Translations under genes and position numbers: made by a program
Part shown: one piece after another, positions 9,331 through 18,030 of the stretch
Layout: every line of letters begins with the position of its first letter
How positions within the stretch are numbered: the first letter of the stretch is position 1
Notes under the pieces: model-generated
What the model was told of the DNA's origin: nothing
Seen by the model: only the letters and a program-made list of their open reading frames with translations
Databases searched by the model: none
Assembly (NCBI GenBank): GCA_964558975.1
Contig: CAZLFQ010000001.1
Coordinates: 879,624-943,623, forward strand
Origin: CAZLFQ01 sp964558975
GTDB lineage: Bacteria; Pseudomonadota; Alphaproteobacteria; Rickettsiales; Midichloriaceae
Direction of reading: 5' to 3'
DNA: 64,000 nucleotides

Positions 9331-10817
9331 AGTTCAAAAGTGAGATTGAAATCAGAAAATTAAAAGGCGAAGAGCTGAGTAGTTACGCCTTAGATTTTTG
9401 TAATCATTTCAAAACATCAGACCCAACATTGCTAAACTTAAGTAAGAAATTAGCTACTGATTCCAAATATGAACCAATTCTAAAAACTGAATTGATAAGA
9501 GCGCATAATATTAGAAAAGCATGGCCTGATGTAGAAGTATCAAATGCTAATTCCCTATCTGAGCAAGTAGAAAAAACAATTGATGCTTTAGCATTCGATA
9601 AAACCAAATTCACCGTTCTTAATGAGACAGTATATGATGCTTTAAAAACATCTGTTGCAAACATCTTTTCAACTCTTGTTGAAAGTAATCCGCAACAGGC
9701 AGATTACATCCTAAGGTCTATGTTAAAAACAGGCTTTTTGACTGGTATTTCGATAGAAAATTTTGACAAACTGCTTGATAATCTTGAAGTTAAGGGAGAT
9801 GAATTCAGACCAATGCTTCATAAATTAGCAAGCTTCTACCGCGGTAAAGATAAAACCGATATCTTTGTTAGAGGGTTACTAAAAGTCAGTGGCGTACAAA
9901 GTGATAAAACTAAAGATTTTATGACTGATATATCTTCTGTAATTGGCGAATGTGTTAAAGTAACATGCCAAGTAATAGAAGATAACCAAGTTGAGGCTGT
10001 CAAAGTAAAAACGAACCTTAATGATAAATCATGGCAAGATATTAAATCTAGCAGCACTGAGCTTGTACAATACCTGCAAAATATGCTGGATAATGGAATG
10101 TTTGAGCTTACATTTGATGGGAATAGATACTTTAGAATAGATGTTAGCGAGCATAAGAAAATAAATGGCTGCAACGAAGTGATCTCTAATATAAGAGTAA
10201 TTGGTGATTTCTTAATGGATTTATATAATGCAAAATCTGCTCTTCAAAACTCAAGGCCAAATAACAAAGAACAAAACCAAAAATCTTATGACGCAGCATT
10301 ATTAAAATATTTGGAATTTGGAGCCTCCGATAATCTAGCTCCAGAACAGCAACTAGTTTTCTGGCATATGCTAACATCAGGAATGCTAAAAGAGATTCTT
10401 GGCGCTTTTGAAAAAGCATTTGATTCAAATGATAAAACTTTCCTAAACTTGCTGGAGAAGTTAAAAGTTAGATACGAAGCCTTTAGAGAATACGATTCAT
10501 CATTTCTTGATAAAAGCTGTATCAACATTGATAGCGTAAAACTATCAATCGAAACTGGCTCACCTTTAACTTATGCAATTGAAGCTAGCCTAAGAGAAGA
10601 TGCACTGAGAATGGCAAATACCGGCAAATACCTAAGCATAAGATCTAAATCATCATTTCCTGAATCAAATGATTTATTACCAAGTGCTTTTGCAAAAAGT
10701 ATAGGGCTAACCGAACTTAGTACAAAACTGGCTAAAATAGAAAAAGAAACAACTGAACCAAGCTTTACCAATATGTTAAAAGAAAAAGTAAAAAACTCAT
10801 TCGCTAAAGGGCAGTAA
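9327..10817 (+). CDS. Uncharacterised helical protein (496 aa), coupled to the preceding gene
   Basis: Not recognised. 496 residues, mostly helical and charged, without signal peptide or transmembrane segment. Its ATG overlaps the stop of the 830-residue gene (ATGA), so the two are translationally coupled. Its last residues (FTNMLKEKVKNSFAKGQ) resemble the tail of the upstream protein (FVGKLKAKLFSNKGNSI): a phenylalanine, then a basic LKxK stretch, then a phenylalanine and a lysine-glycine near the end. A common C-terminal signal is possible. No domain could be named. Confidence 0.75.
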   Translation: MKFKSEIEIRKLKGEELSSYALDFCNHFKTSDPTLLNLSKKLATDSKYEPILKTELIRAHNIRKAWPDVEVSNANSLSEQVEKTIDALAFDKTKFTVLNETVYDALKTSVANIFSTLVESNPQQADYILRSMLKTGFLTGISIENFDKLLDNLEVKGDEFRPMLHKLASFYRGKDKTDIFVRGLLKVSGVQSDKTKDFMTDISSVIGECVKVTCQVIEDNQVEAVKVKTNLNDKSWQDIKSSSTELVQYLQNMLDNGMFELTFDGNRYFRIDVSEHKKINGCNEVISNIRVIGDFLMDLYNAKSALQNSRPNNKEQNQKSYDAALLKYLEFGASDNLAPEQQLVFWHMLTSGMLKEILGAFEKAFDSNDKTFLNLLEKLKVRYEAFREYDSSFLDKSCINIDSVKLSIETGSPLTYAIEASLREDALRMANTGKYLSIRSKSSFPESNDLLPSAFAKSIGLTELSTKLAKIEKETTEPSFTNMLKEKVKNSFAKGQ

Positions 10818-10846
10818 GTCCTTTTCACCTCTTAACAAAAAAATAA

Positions 10847-10875
10847 TTGACCTTAGTATACGACTGGTTTCTAAT
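10847..10875 (+). promoter_or_regulatory. Sigma70-type promoter of ssb
   Basis: TTGACC (10847-10852) is followed after 17 bases by TCTAAT (10870-10875), five of six matches in each hexamer. Transcription would start near 10882, about 25 bases before the ssb ATG. Confidence 0.6.
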
Positions 10876-10906
10876 GCTGAAGAACAAATTGTATTAGCAG
10901 GCGAAT

Positions 10907-11374
10907 ATGGCAGGAAGTTTAAATAAAGTAACACTAATTGGAAATGTAGGAAAAGACCCTGAAATCAGATCAACACAAGATGGTAGAGAAGTTGCAAGCT
11001 TCCCTTTGGCAACATCTGAATCTTGGAAAGATAAAAGTGGGGAGCGCAAAGAACGTACTGAATGGCATCGCGTTGTAATTTTCTCGCAGCCATTAGTAAC
11101 TATTCTGAAAAACTATGTACATAAAGGATCAAAATTATATATTGAAGGATCACTACATACCAGAAAATGGAGTGACCAAAACGGTGTAGAAAAATATACA
11201 ACAGAAGTTGTACTACAGGCATATTCTGGCACTTTAATGATGTTAGATAACAAAGGTGGTGGGCATTCAAGTCATGCTAACGAAAGCCATGCGTCTGAAA
11301 AATCACCTAGTCACCTTGAATCTACAAAAGATGAGTATGTAGCTGAGCAAATCGACGATGAGATTCCTTTTTAA
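10907..11374 (+). CDS. ssb: Single-stranded DNA-binding protein SSB
   Basis: A 155-residue SSB with an N-terminal OB fold (MAGSLNKVTLIGNVGKDPEIR, and the TEWHRVVIF and GSKLYIEGSLHTRKW strands), a glycine/serine-rich linker and the acidic tip DDEIPF. The tip is the docking peptide for PriA, exonuclease I, RecO and other partners. It binds ssDNA as a tetramer during replication and repair. It has its own likely promoter. Its stop overlaps the ATG of rppH by one base (TAATG), so rppH and probably nadV are read from the same message. Confidence 0.97.
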   Translation: MAGSLNKVTLIGNVGKDPEIRSTQDGREVASFPLATSESWKDKSGERKERTEWHRVVIFSQPLVTILKNYVHKGSKLYIEGSLHTRKWSDQNGVEKYTTEVVLQAYSGTLMMLDNKGGGHSSHANESHASEKSPSHLESTKDEYVAEQIDDEIPF

Positions 11375-11859
11375 TGCACGACCCAAATAACATACCTACC
11401 AAATACAGACTTGGCGTTGGTATAATGCTAATTAATGCAGAAAAAAAAGTGTTTGTTGGACAACGCGCCGATAGATTTTCCGACGCATGGCAGATGCCAC
11501 AAGGTGGAATTGATGAAGGAGAAGAACCTCTAACAGCTGCATTGCGAGAACTTGAAGAAGAAGTAGGTACAAACGATGCTGAACTAATAGCATCCACAAG
11601 TGATTGGATAAAATATGACCTGCCTGTAGAAATTATTCCTGAATTGTGGGATGGCAAATATAGAGGCCAAAAACAAATGTGGTATCTCATGCGTCTAAAT
11701 GGCGGAGATAGCAAAATTAATCTTCAGACAAAAATTCCGGAATTTGTGAAATGGAAATGGATTGAGCCAGAAATTCTTCCTGAAGTGATCGTTGAATTTA
11801 AAAAAGAATTATACCAAAAGTTGGTGGATTACTTTAAGCCAATAATTTCCAAATTATAG
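11374..11859 (+). CDS. rppH: RNA pyrophosphohydrolase RppH (Nudix hydrolase)
   Basis: 161 residues with a complete Nudix box, G-x5-E-x7-R-E-x2-E-E-x-G, in GGIDEGEEPLTAALRELEEEVG at about residues 43-65. Together with GVGIMLINAEKKVFVGQR and WQMPQGGID this matches RppH/InvA-type enzymes, which remove pyrophosphate from 5' ends of mRNA or hydrolyse diadenosine polyphosphates. Invasion-associated homologues (IalA/InvA) occur in intracellular alphaproteobacteria. It is coupled to ssb by a one-base overlap, and nadV starts 2 bases after its stop. Confidence 0.92.
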   Translation: MHDPNNIPTKYRLGVGIMLINAEKKVFVGQRADRFSDAWQMPQGGIDEGEEPLTAALRELEEEVGTNDAELIASTSDWIKYDLPVEIIPELWDGKYRGQKQMWYLMRLNGGDSKINLQTKIPEFVKWKWIEPEILPEVIVEFKKELYQKLVDYFKPIISKL

Positions 11860-11861
11860 AA

Positions 11862-13325
11862 ATGATAGTCAACCCTCTAACTGCGACAGATTTTTATAAG
11901 ACTGATCACCGCAGGCAGTATCCAGATGGAACAACTGAAATTTACTCGAACTTCACACCGCGATCTAGTCAAAGAAAAAACAAACACATTATCAATTTTG
12001 GACTGCAGTATTTTATAAAAGATTTTCTGTTAAATTCATGGAATGAACATTTTTTCAAGCAAGAGAGATCCGTTATATTAGGTACTTATAAAAGGAGAAT
12101 GGATTTAGCATTAGGAGAAAATGCTATTGATGTTTCTCATATTGGAGCTTTACACGATCTTGGCTACTTGCCATTACGAATTAAAGCGCTTCCAGAAGGA
12201 GCAATTGTACCTACCGGTGTCCCCTTACTAACAATTGTAAATACGCATCCTGATTTCTTTTGGCTCACTAATTATATTGAATCAGCTATGTCGAGTTATT
12301 TGTGGAAGCCAATAACTTCAGCGACAACAGCATTTGAATTTAAAAAATTACTTACCAGATTCGCAATGAAAACAGGTGGCTCAATGGAATTTATCAATTT
12401 TCAAATGCATGATTTTTCATTTCGTGGCATGTCATCTCTGCAGGATTCAGTAGCAACTGGTGCTGCACATTTAACATCATTCATTGGTACAGATTCTATA
12501 GCTGCTATAGATTTCATCGAAGAATTTTATAATGCCGATGCTAAAAAAGAAGTAATTGGCTGTTCAGCGCCTGCAACTGAGCATTCAGTAATGTGTATGG
12601 GCACGCAAGAAAAGGAATTGGAGACATACAGAAGGTTGATTTGTGAAACCTATCCTGAAGGCATAATATCTATTGTATCTGATACTTGGGATTTCTGGAA
12701 AGTCATAACTGAATATATCGTTATTTTAAAAGAAGATATTTTACACCGTAAGGGCAAGGTTGTCATTCGTCCTGATAGCGGTGACCCTTTTAAAATAGTA
12801 GTGGGCGACCTTGATGCAGCAGATGAATCTCCAGAATATAAAGGCACAGTTGAATGCCTATGGGATATATTTGGCGGAACTACTACAAAGCAAGGTTATA
12901 AAATATTAGATCCACATATAGGTTTAATTTATGGTGACTCAATAAGCCTTGATGTAGCTGACAGAATTTTGGATGGTTTGGCTCAAAAAGGGTTTTGCTC
13001 AAGCAATATAATTTTTGGCATTGGATCAACTTCATATCAATACGTTACTAGGGATACTTTTGGCTTTGCGTTCAAAGCGACAAGTAGCAAGGTAAATGGC
13101 AGAAGACTAGACATTTTCAAAGATCCCAAAACAGACTCTGGCACTAAAAAATCTGCAAAGGGTTTGCTCAGAGTAGAGTTTGAAAATGGCCATTATGTTT
13201 TGCATCATCAACAAACAGAAAGCCAAGAAAAACAAGGTGAGTTAAAAACTATTTTTGAAGATGGGAAACTTATATACGAAGTAACTTTAGCGGACATAAG
13301 GAAAAGAATTAATAATGTGTTGTGA
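11862..13325 (+). CDS. nadV: Nicotinamide phosphoribosyltransferase (NAMPT/NadV)
   Basis: 487 residues, the usual length for NAMPT. The enzyme makes nicotinamide mononucleotide from nicotinamide and PRPP, a one-step entry to NAD salvage. Family motifs are clear: FYKTDHRRQYPDGT near the N terminus, FQMHDFSFRGMSS, and the PRPP/nicotinamide site segment VIRPDSGDPFKIVVGD at about residues 303-318. GLIYGDSISLD and the FGFAFKAT segment follow. It follows rppH within 2 bases. NAMPT is phylogenetically patchy in bacteria and in some cases was moved by phage, so horizontal acquisition is plausible. Base composition looks like its neighbours. Confidence 0.93.
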   Translation: MIVNPLTATDFYKTDHRRQYPDGTTEIYSNFTPRSSQRKNKHIINFGLQYFIKDFLLNSWNEHFFKQERSVILGTYKRRMDLALGENAIDVSHIGALHDLGYLPLRIKALPEGAIVPTGVPLLTIVNTHPDFFWLTNYIESAMSSYLWKPITSATTAFEFKKLLTRFAMKTGGSMEFINFQMHDFSFRGMSSLQDSVATGAAHLTSFIGTDSIAAIDFIEEFYNADAKKEVIGCSAPATEHSVMCMGTQEKELETYRRLICETYPEGIISIVSDTWDFWKVITEYIVILKEDILHRKGKVVIRPDSGDPFKIVVGDLDAADESPEYKGTVECLWDIFGGTTTKQGYKILDPHIGLIYGDSISLDVADRILDGLAQKGFCSSNIIFGIGSTSYQYVTRDTFGFAFKATSSKVNGRRLDIFKDPKTDSGTKKSAKGLLRVEFENGHYVLHHQQTESQEKQGELKTIFEDGKLIYEVTLADIRKRINNVL

Positions 13326-13426
13326 CACTTCGCCTTAACCCAATAAAAAACAAGCAAAATTGCCGTAATTTCATCTAAAAACCCAACTTTCACTATAAAA
13401 ACGCATATGTTAACAAAAGTTTAACA

Positions 13427-13451
13427 ATACTTAGGTTCAATTACTAAGTAT
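13427..13451. promoter_or_regulatory. 8-base inverted repeat upstream of the gene at 13494
   Basis: ATACTTAG (13427-13434) and CTAAGTAT (13444-13451) are perfect inverted copies separated by 9 bases. They lie in the 168-base gap before the GTG start at 13494. Position and symmetry suit an operator or a small mRNA hairpin. No strong promoter hexamers could be assigned beside it. Confidence 0.35.
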
Positions 13452-13493
13452 AAATGTGTTAAAATTGTATCTAACATTACTTGGGGGAGTAAG

Positions 13494-14444
13494 GTGTTAG
13501 GTACAAGAAGTAAAAGAAATTTCTCAGAGCTATCTTCGGGTTTGCCTTCTGACTACAAGGAGATAAGTAGTAAAAAGGCTAAGATCCTGTACGCTAGACT
13601 TAGAAATGATGGCTCTAAAATCAATAGATTCGTAAAATATGGCTATGGCAAGAAAAGCACTGCTTATATTCACAACGACATATTCAGTCCTAAAACACGT
13701 AAAAAAGCTCTGGTCACATTTAAAACTATAAATGGCCATAGAGCCAACTGCACATTCACAACCCCTACACCTATTTCTGGCAGACATAGAAGTGCTATAA
13801 CACCAAATGGCAGTGAGCTGACTGAAAGAATAGATGTTGGTTCTTTGGTTATGTATCTTGAAGCAGACAAACAAGATACTGTATCTGAAAGCATGAAAAA
13901 ACTTGCAGTATCTACATTGTTATTAGAAAGGGAATTCAGATGCATTGTAACTCCTGAAGATTTAATAAAGGCTGGCCTTCAGAAACGTTCTTCGCAAGCA
14001 AAAGAGAAGGGATGGAAAGCAAAAGAAGCGGCCAAAGCTTCAAATATTACAATGTCAGCAAATCAAAAATGGCATTGGTTGCATATGATAGCTTTCTTTA
14101 TGAAAGGTAAGTCAGTTCAAAATTCTGGCAACTTATTTGCTGGAACTGACTATGCTAACTATCGACACTTATTCCTAGAATTGGAAGTACCATACTTATT
14201 ACAATATTTTCCTAATGGACTGACAATTTTTGGAACCGTGCTTGCTGATGTTAATGATGTTGCGAAAACATTTACATACAATATTGCTACCGATGATTTT
14301 GAACTAAAATTTCAGATTGACGCTCAATCTCTAGTTCAACCTTCAGCAACAGAAGGCGAATACATTCACAACTTCGTTAAGGTTGTCTTAGAAAGAAAGG
14401 AAGAAGAAGAGATCACTTCTTTCGCCGATAGAATGAAAAGATGA
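13494..14444 (+). CDS. Uncharacterised protein with a possible nuclease-like C-terminal domain
   Basis: 316 residues starting at GTG 13494, which has a very strong ribosome binding site (GGGGGAG at 13483-13489, 4 bases before the start). The N-terminal half is basic, with many lysines and arginines. The C-terminal half carries a W-H-W-L-H motif (residues 193-197), then N-L-F-A-G-T-D-Y-A-N (213-222) and a glutamate-containing helix start, followed by beta-rich sequence. A W-x-W-L-H...N-L-x-x-G-T-x-x-A-N arrangement reminds me of His-Me-finger/HNH-type nuclease domains found in polymorphic toxins and secreted effectors. This is recall of a pattern, not an identification. There is no signal peptide and no partner immunity gene beside it. 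Confidence 0.7.
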   Translation: MLGTRSKRNFSELSSGLPSDYKEISSKKAKILYARLRNDGSKINRFVKYGYGKKSTAYIHNDIFSPKTRKKALVTFKTINGHRANCTFTTPTPISGRHRSAITPNGSELTERIDVGSLVMYLEADKQDTVSESMKKLAVSTLLLEREFRCIVTPEDLIKAGLQKRSSQAKEKGWKAKEAAKASNITMSANQKWHWLHMIAFFMKGKSVQNSGNLFAGTDYANYRHLFLELEVPYLLQYFPNGLTIFGTVLADVNDVAKTFTYNIATDDFELKFQIDAQSLVQPSATEGEYIHNFVKVVLERKEEEEITSFADRMKR

Positions 14445-14466
14445 ATATCTGGAATTTATAAATAGA

Positions 14467-15768
14467 TTATTTCAACAACTTTAGTTTTTTTAATAGCTCC
14501 CAAATTTGATCTTTAATATCTGGGGACATTTTCTTTAAAAAGAATTGCATTACAGAAGTTTTTGCCAATATCCTTATAATGCTATAAGAAACCGTTCTTT
14601 GAGGTCTAAGCGGCTTTCTTGTTAAGAATAATTTTTTTTCTAGGAATTTGGGTATAACCTGCCCTATTTGTGCAGGCAATTTCTTTATATTTGCTTTTCT
14701 GTAATCGCTCAAAGTGTCATCAAATAGCCTTACGAAGTTTTTGTAACTATACAAGCCAGATTCAATGATATCTTTGTATGCTCTGTCTACTAATTTATCT
14801 AAAAATTCGTCATCATTAATCTTAGCAAATACTTCATCCAAATTACTTCCATCTTTTTTTAATGGTATGTAATGCTCATTTGGCTTAATCACTCCTGAAT
14901 ACTTACCTTCAAATAACACTAACGCTGTATGCAGTGCGATCGTCTCAAAAACACGAGGAGATATCTGATTCATAACACCATCCATTTCATGCTCTGACAC
15001 AATTTCATTATATATCTCTTGGCTAGATGAATCTGGATTTGAAAGTCTATAATCCGTAATCTTTTTAACCAGATCTCCATCCCAGTCAAAAACATTGGCG
15101 CCACTTTCTGAACCAAGCATTGCTTTTGTAGAAGCTATGAACCTACACCACTTATCTCCGTATATTCTCGATGCTTCGTCAATAGCAATATCACAGTCTA
15201 TATTGTTTTCGTTGCAGTATTTCTTAACTAACACCCCAATTTCGGCCTTGTCAAAACCCAGCTTACCATACCTTACATCTAGAGATCTGCCTCGATATGC
15301 AATTGTATTTAATCTCTTTGAGGGCAGTACATATTTCTTAATTTTAGGCAACAATTCAGGAACATAACCCGTCAGTACACTGACAAATGTTACATCAGGA
15401 AATTCACTCTTTGGATATATACGATGAATATTTTCAGTTGGCACGCATGTAAATACAATACTGATTCCTAAGCGCTTAATCCAAGCCCATGTCTTTTTTG
15501 TTAGATCATACTCATCTTGAATATAAAGAAATTTTATACCTTTGAAATTTGCTATAGATTCTACAGTTTCGTCAGATACTTTATTGTAAATAAATCTTAA
15601 ACAATAGTGAATTCCTATACAGTCATATAAATTTGGTTCTACAAAGAAATTCTCATATCTATCACAGAAATAAATATCGTTATTAGAATACTTATGGAAA
15701 GAAAGCAGGTGTTCAAATACTGTGTTTGTCCGTGTCTGACTTGAATTATATAAAAACAATATATTCAT
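14467..15768 (-). CDS. Glycosyltransferase of the CgeB-like GT-B type
   Basis: 433 residues from the ATG at 15768 (MNILFLYNSS). Longer starts up to 15798 would overlap the upstream methyltransferase. The N-terminal half is a Rossmann-like domain. The C-terminal half contains GSESGANVFDWDGD and the segment PRVFETIALHTALVLFEGKYSGVIKP with HYIPLKKD, which matches spore-protein-CgeB-like glycosyltransferases that use nucleotide sugars. It probably modifies a cell-surface polysaccharide, lipid or protein. It lies 4 bases after the methyltransferase gene on the same strand and forms a pair with it. Confidence 0.8.
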   Translation of the reverse strand: MNILFLYNSSQTRTNTVFEHLLSFHKYSNNDIYFCDRYENFFVEPNLYDCIGIHYCLRFIYNKVSDETVESIANFKGIKFLYIQDEYDLTKKTWAWIKRLGISIVFTCVPTENIHRIYPKSEFPDVTFVSVLTGYVPELLPKIKKYVLPSKRLNTIAYRGRSLDVRYGKLGFDKAEIGVLVKKYCNENNIDCDIAIDEASRIYGDKWCRFIASTKAMLGSESGANVFDWDGDLVKKITDYRLSNPDSSSQEIYNEIVSEHEMDGVMNQISPRVFETIALHTALVLFEGKYSGVIKPNEHYIPLKKDGSNLDEVFAKINDDEFLDKLVDRAYKDIIESGLYSYKNFVRLFDDTLSDYRKANIKKLPAQIGQVIPKFLEKKLFLTRKPLRPQRTVSYSIIRILAKTSVMQFFLKKMSPDIKDQIWELLKKLKLLK

Positions 15769-15772
15769 GGCT

Positions 15773-16597
15773 TTACTTTGTCGCTGTTGTATAGACATCT
15801 AACCCGCAAAGCTTTGGCCAAGCAGATACTAACAACTGCTCTCTCTTTCTTTTTCTGAATGGAAATTCCTGATCTATATTTTCCAAAGTTGATTCAACTT
15901 TAGAAAACTTACGACATAGCCACTTTATAGATTTTTTTGATACCCAGCATGTGTATGGAGCAGATTCGCCTTTAGAATTGGCATCATAAGCAGCGCGCTC
16001 ACGTGCATTTACATTGTCAACAACACCTCTAAACCCTAATAATTCTTTTGCTGCATAAAACAATGTAGATAGAAGTGCCATCCTATACCTTCGGTACGAG
16101 TATGCATAATAGACCATAAATACAAGCTTCCCACCCGGTCGCAACAATTCAAAACATTGGTCTATTGCCGTTTGTATATCCCCTGTATGGTGAAGACACC
16201 CAATAGCTATAACATAGTCAAATGACTCTTGTTTGAAATTCTTATCAAGTATACTTGACCGCTTTACTTTTCCTTGAAGTCCATTTTGTTCTAACCGATG
16301 TTGAACCATTTCAACGGGGCCTTTTGCTATATCAAGCCCTGTATAATTCGCACCAGCTGCAGCTATTTTTTGAGATACAGTACCATACCCCAATCCTACT
16401 TCTAAAACATCCTTTCCATTAAGATCTGCAAATGGTATGTGAGAATTTAAATATTTATAAAAATCGAAATACCAATCATCAAATTTTTTCAAAGATTTTG
16501 GAGTGGAATCTGCAATCCCTAACATCTTTGCTAGTCCTGTACCACACAGTTCATTCCAAAACTCTGAGTTCTTCTCAGAAACTTTATCGTTTGACAT
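15773..16597 (-). CDS. SAM-dependent methyltransferase paired with a glycosyltransferase
   Basis: 274 residues with a class I methyltransferase core: motif I VLEVGLGYGTVSQ at about residues 64-76, acidic strand-2 end GLDIAKG, and the YVIAIGCLHHTGD segment common in UbiE/Coq5-like and sugar or lipid methyltransferases. The ATG at 16597 has GAAGG just upstream; a TTG one codon earlier is less likely. The C-terminal third is arginine- and lysine-rich with tryptophans. It is upstream of and near-contiguous with the CgeB-like glycosyltransferase, so both probably decorate the same glycan. Substrate unknown. Confidence 0.85.
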   Translation of the reverse strand: MSNDKVSEKNSEFWNELCGTGLAKMLGIADSTPKSLKKFDDWYFDFYKYLNSHIPFADLNGKDVLEVGLGYGTVSQKIAAAGANYTGLDIAKGPVEMVQHRLEQNGLQGKVKRSSILDKNFKQESFDYVIAIGCLHHTGDIQTAIDQCFELLRPGGKLVFMVYYAYSYRRYRMALLSTLFYAAKELLGFRGVVDNVNARERAAYDANSKGESAPYTCWVSKKSIKWLCRKFSKVESTLENIDQEFPFRKRKREQLLVSAWPKLCGLDVYTTATK

Positions 16598-16680
16598 CAA
16601 TTTACCTTCTCAGTTTACAAAGATTTTTCAATCTTATATATGCCAAATTTATAAAAATTACCAGTCAAATCTAACATTAT

Positions 16681-17469
16681 CTACAACGGATCTTTTATAG
16701 ATTTAATGGCGCCAGACCATTTTCCTTTCTTTTCGGATTTATGAAAAGTTTCAACCTTTTCACCTGCCCACTTATGTTTAATCTCATCAATTGGGATGAT
16801 GAACTGCTGGCTGATTTTGGCGATACGTAAATCTATCCGTGAAATCATTGGCTTGTAAAGTTTATCCCATATCCAATCAATCGTAAGTGGAAACGCTTTA
16901 TAAACATCAAGTACCGTATATGCATATTCAGCTGAGTATCCCGCCACCTCTTTAGCCATGGCAAGTAATTGAAAATATCTGGTGAATAATTCTGAACCTT
17001 TTTGGTTGTTTGGATAATTCGCTACTTGCAAAACCATCACTTGCTTAATGGCCGTTTGGAGGGATATATTTCTTGTTGCCATATTATGAATATCAGACAA
17101 CATCGCCCTGTTAAATGATGCATCTAATATGATCGCACTTTCATTTTCAACCATATGACCAATTTCATGAATTATAACATCTGGTTTAATTTTCTTGATT
17201 GTAATTGTAAAAAATTTATTTCCTCCTCTAGTCTCAACAGTCCTGCAGTTTCCTTCATCTAGCTCGAACACAGTTTTGGGAGATAATTTAAAGTTTAGCC
17301 TACCCTGCATGCACAGAGTTGTAACCAAATCCATCATCGGCTTAAATATTTCATAAGCATAAATCTTTTTTATTACATCCAAAAAATTATCAACCAGATA
17401 AATTTCTGTCCCAGAAGTGTTTTTACGAATGATTTCTATTGGGTTTATTGTCTGAATTACTGAAGACAT
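16681..17469 (-). CDS. Putative zinc metalloprotease-like protein (HExxH motif)
   Basis: 262 residues with an H-E-I-G-H motif at residues 101-105, preceded by a hydrophobic strand (DVIIHEIGHMVE) as in zincin metallopeptidases. Two histidines and the catalytic glutamate are therefore present. A third ligand cannot be fixed, although glutamates occur about 65-80 residues later (KGSELF, AKEVAGYSAEY). No signal peptide is visible. Its ATG overlaps the stop of the upstream secreted protein gene by one base (TAATG), so the two form an operon. The family is not recognised. Sequence and context would allow a host-directed protease, but this is unproven. Confidence 0.7.
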   Translation of the reverse strand: MSSVIQTINPIEIIRKNTSGTEIYLVDNFLDVIKKIYAYEIFKPMMDLVTTLCMQGRLNFKLSPKTVFELDEGNCRTVETRGGNKFFTITIKKIKPDVIIHEIGHMVENESAIILDASFNRAMLSDIHNMATRNISLQTAIKQVMVLQVANYPNNQKGSELFTRYFQLLAMAKEVAGYSAEYAYTVLDVYKAFPLTIDWIWDKLYKPMISRIDLRIAKISQQFIIPIDEIKHKWAGEKVETFHKSEKKGKWSGAIKSIKDPL

Positions 17470-18005
17470 TAATTAGTACGCTTAACTATTTTTTCTATAC
17501 AATTTGTACTTAAGATTACGGCATCACCTGAGTCTAGACCAATATTCATGTTACAGTTCGCAGAAATGAAGGCAGCCTCTTCTTCGTTTTTCTCGCTCCT
17601 AATAAGGGTATATTCGTCAATACTATAATTAACTATGGCCACACCTGCGCTTCCGGTGCGATTAATACTATTAACTGTGACTCTGTAGGCATATGAATTC
17701 AGAGGTTTTAGAATATCTTTTATGTAAGTTATATATTCATCTTTACTCATATTTAGACTCTCTTGCGCTACAACCTTGGTTTTATCTTCTGGATCAAGCA
17801 AGTAAGCTATTTTAATAAATCTTGCACTACTGTCAGTAAAATACTTATAAAAAGACTCTATTTCAGAAATATCTCTCTTATTCATTAGATTCTGAATTTT
17901 GATAAAAAATGCGCGAATCGTAGCATCATTAGTATCCTCCGAAAAAGACGGGGTCGTAATAAAAAGGGCGCAAGCTAATACTGTAAGTCTAATAATTCTA
18001 AACAT
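17469..18005 (-). CDS. Small secreted protein, NTF2/SnoaL-like fold possible
   Basis: 178 residues with a clear N-terminal signal peptide (MFRIIRLTVLACALFITTPSFS). The mature part has a short helical region followed by alternating beta strands and contains two late cysteines (SANCNMN and STNCIEK) that could pair in the periplasm. Length and layout resemble periplasmic NTF2-like proteins; no catalytic residue can be named. It is the first gene of a two-gene operon with the HExxH protein and has a good promoter 26 bases upstream. It is divergent from the ABC exporter gene. Confidence 0.7.
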   Translation of the reverse strand: MFRIIRLTVLACALFITTPSFSEDTNDATIRAFFIKIQNLMNKRDISEIESFYKYFTDSSARFIKIAYLLDPEDKTKVVAQESLNMSKDEYITYIKDILKPLNSYAYRVTVNSINRTGSAGVAIVNYSIDEYTLIRSEKNEEEAAFISANCNMNIGLDSGDAVILSTNCIEKIVKRTN

Positions 18006-18030
18006 AGGTTATTCGCGATTTATACTTAGA

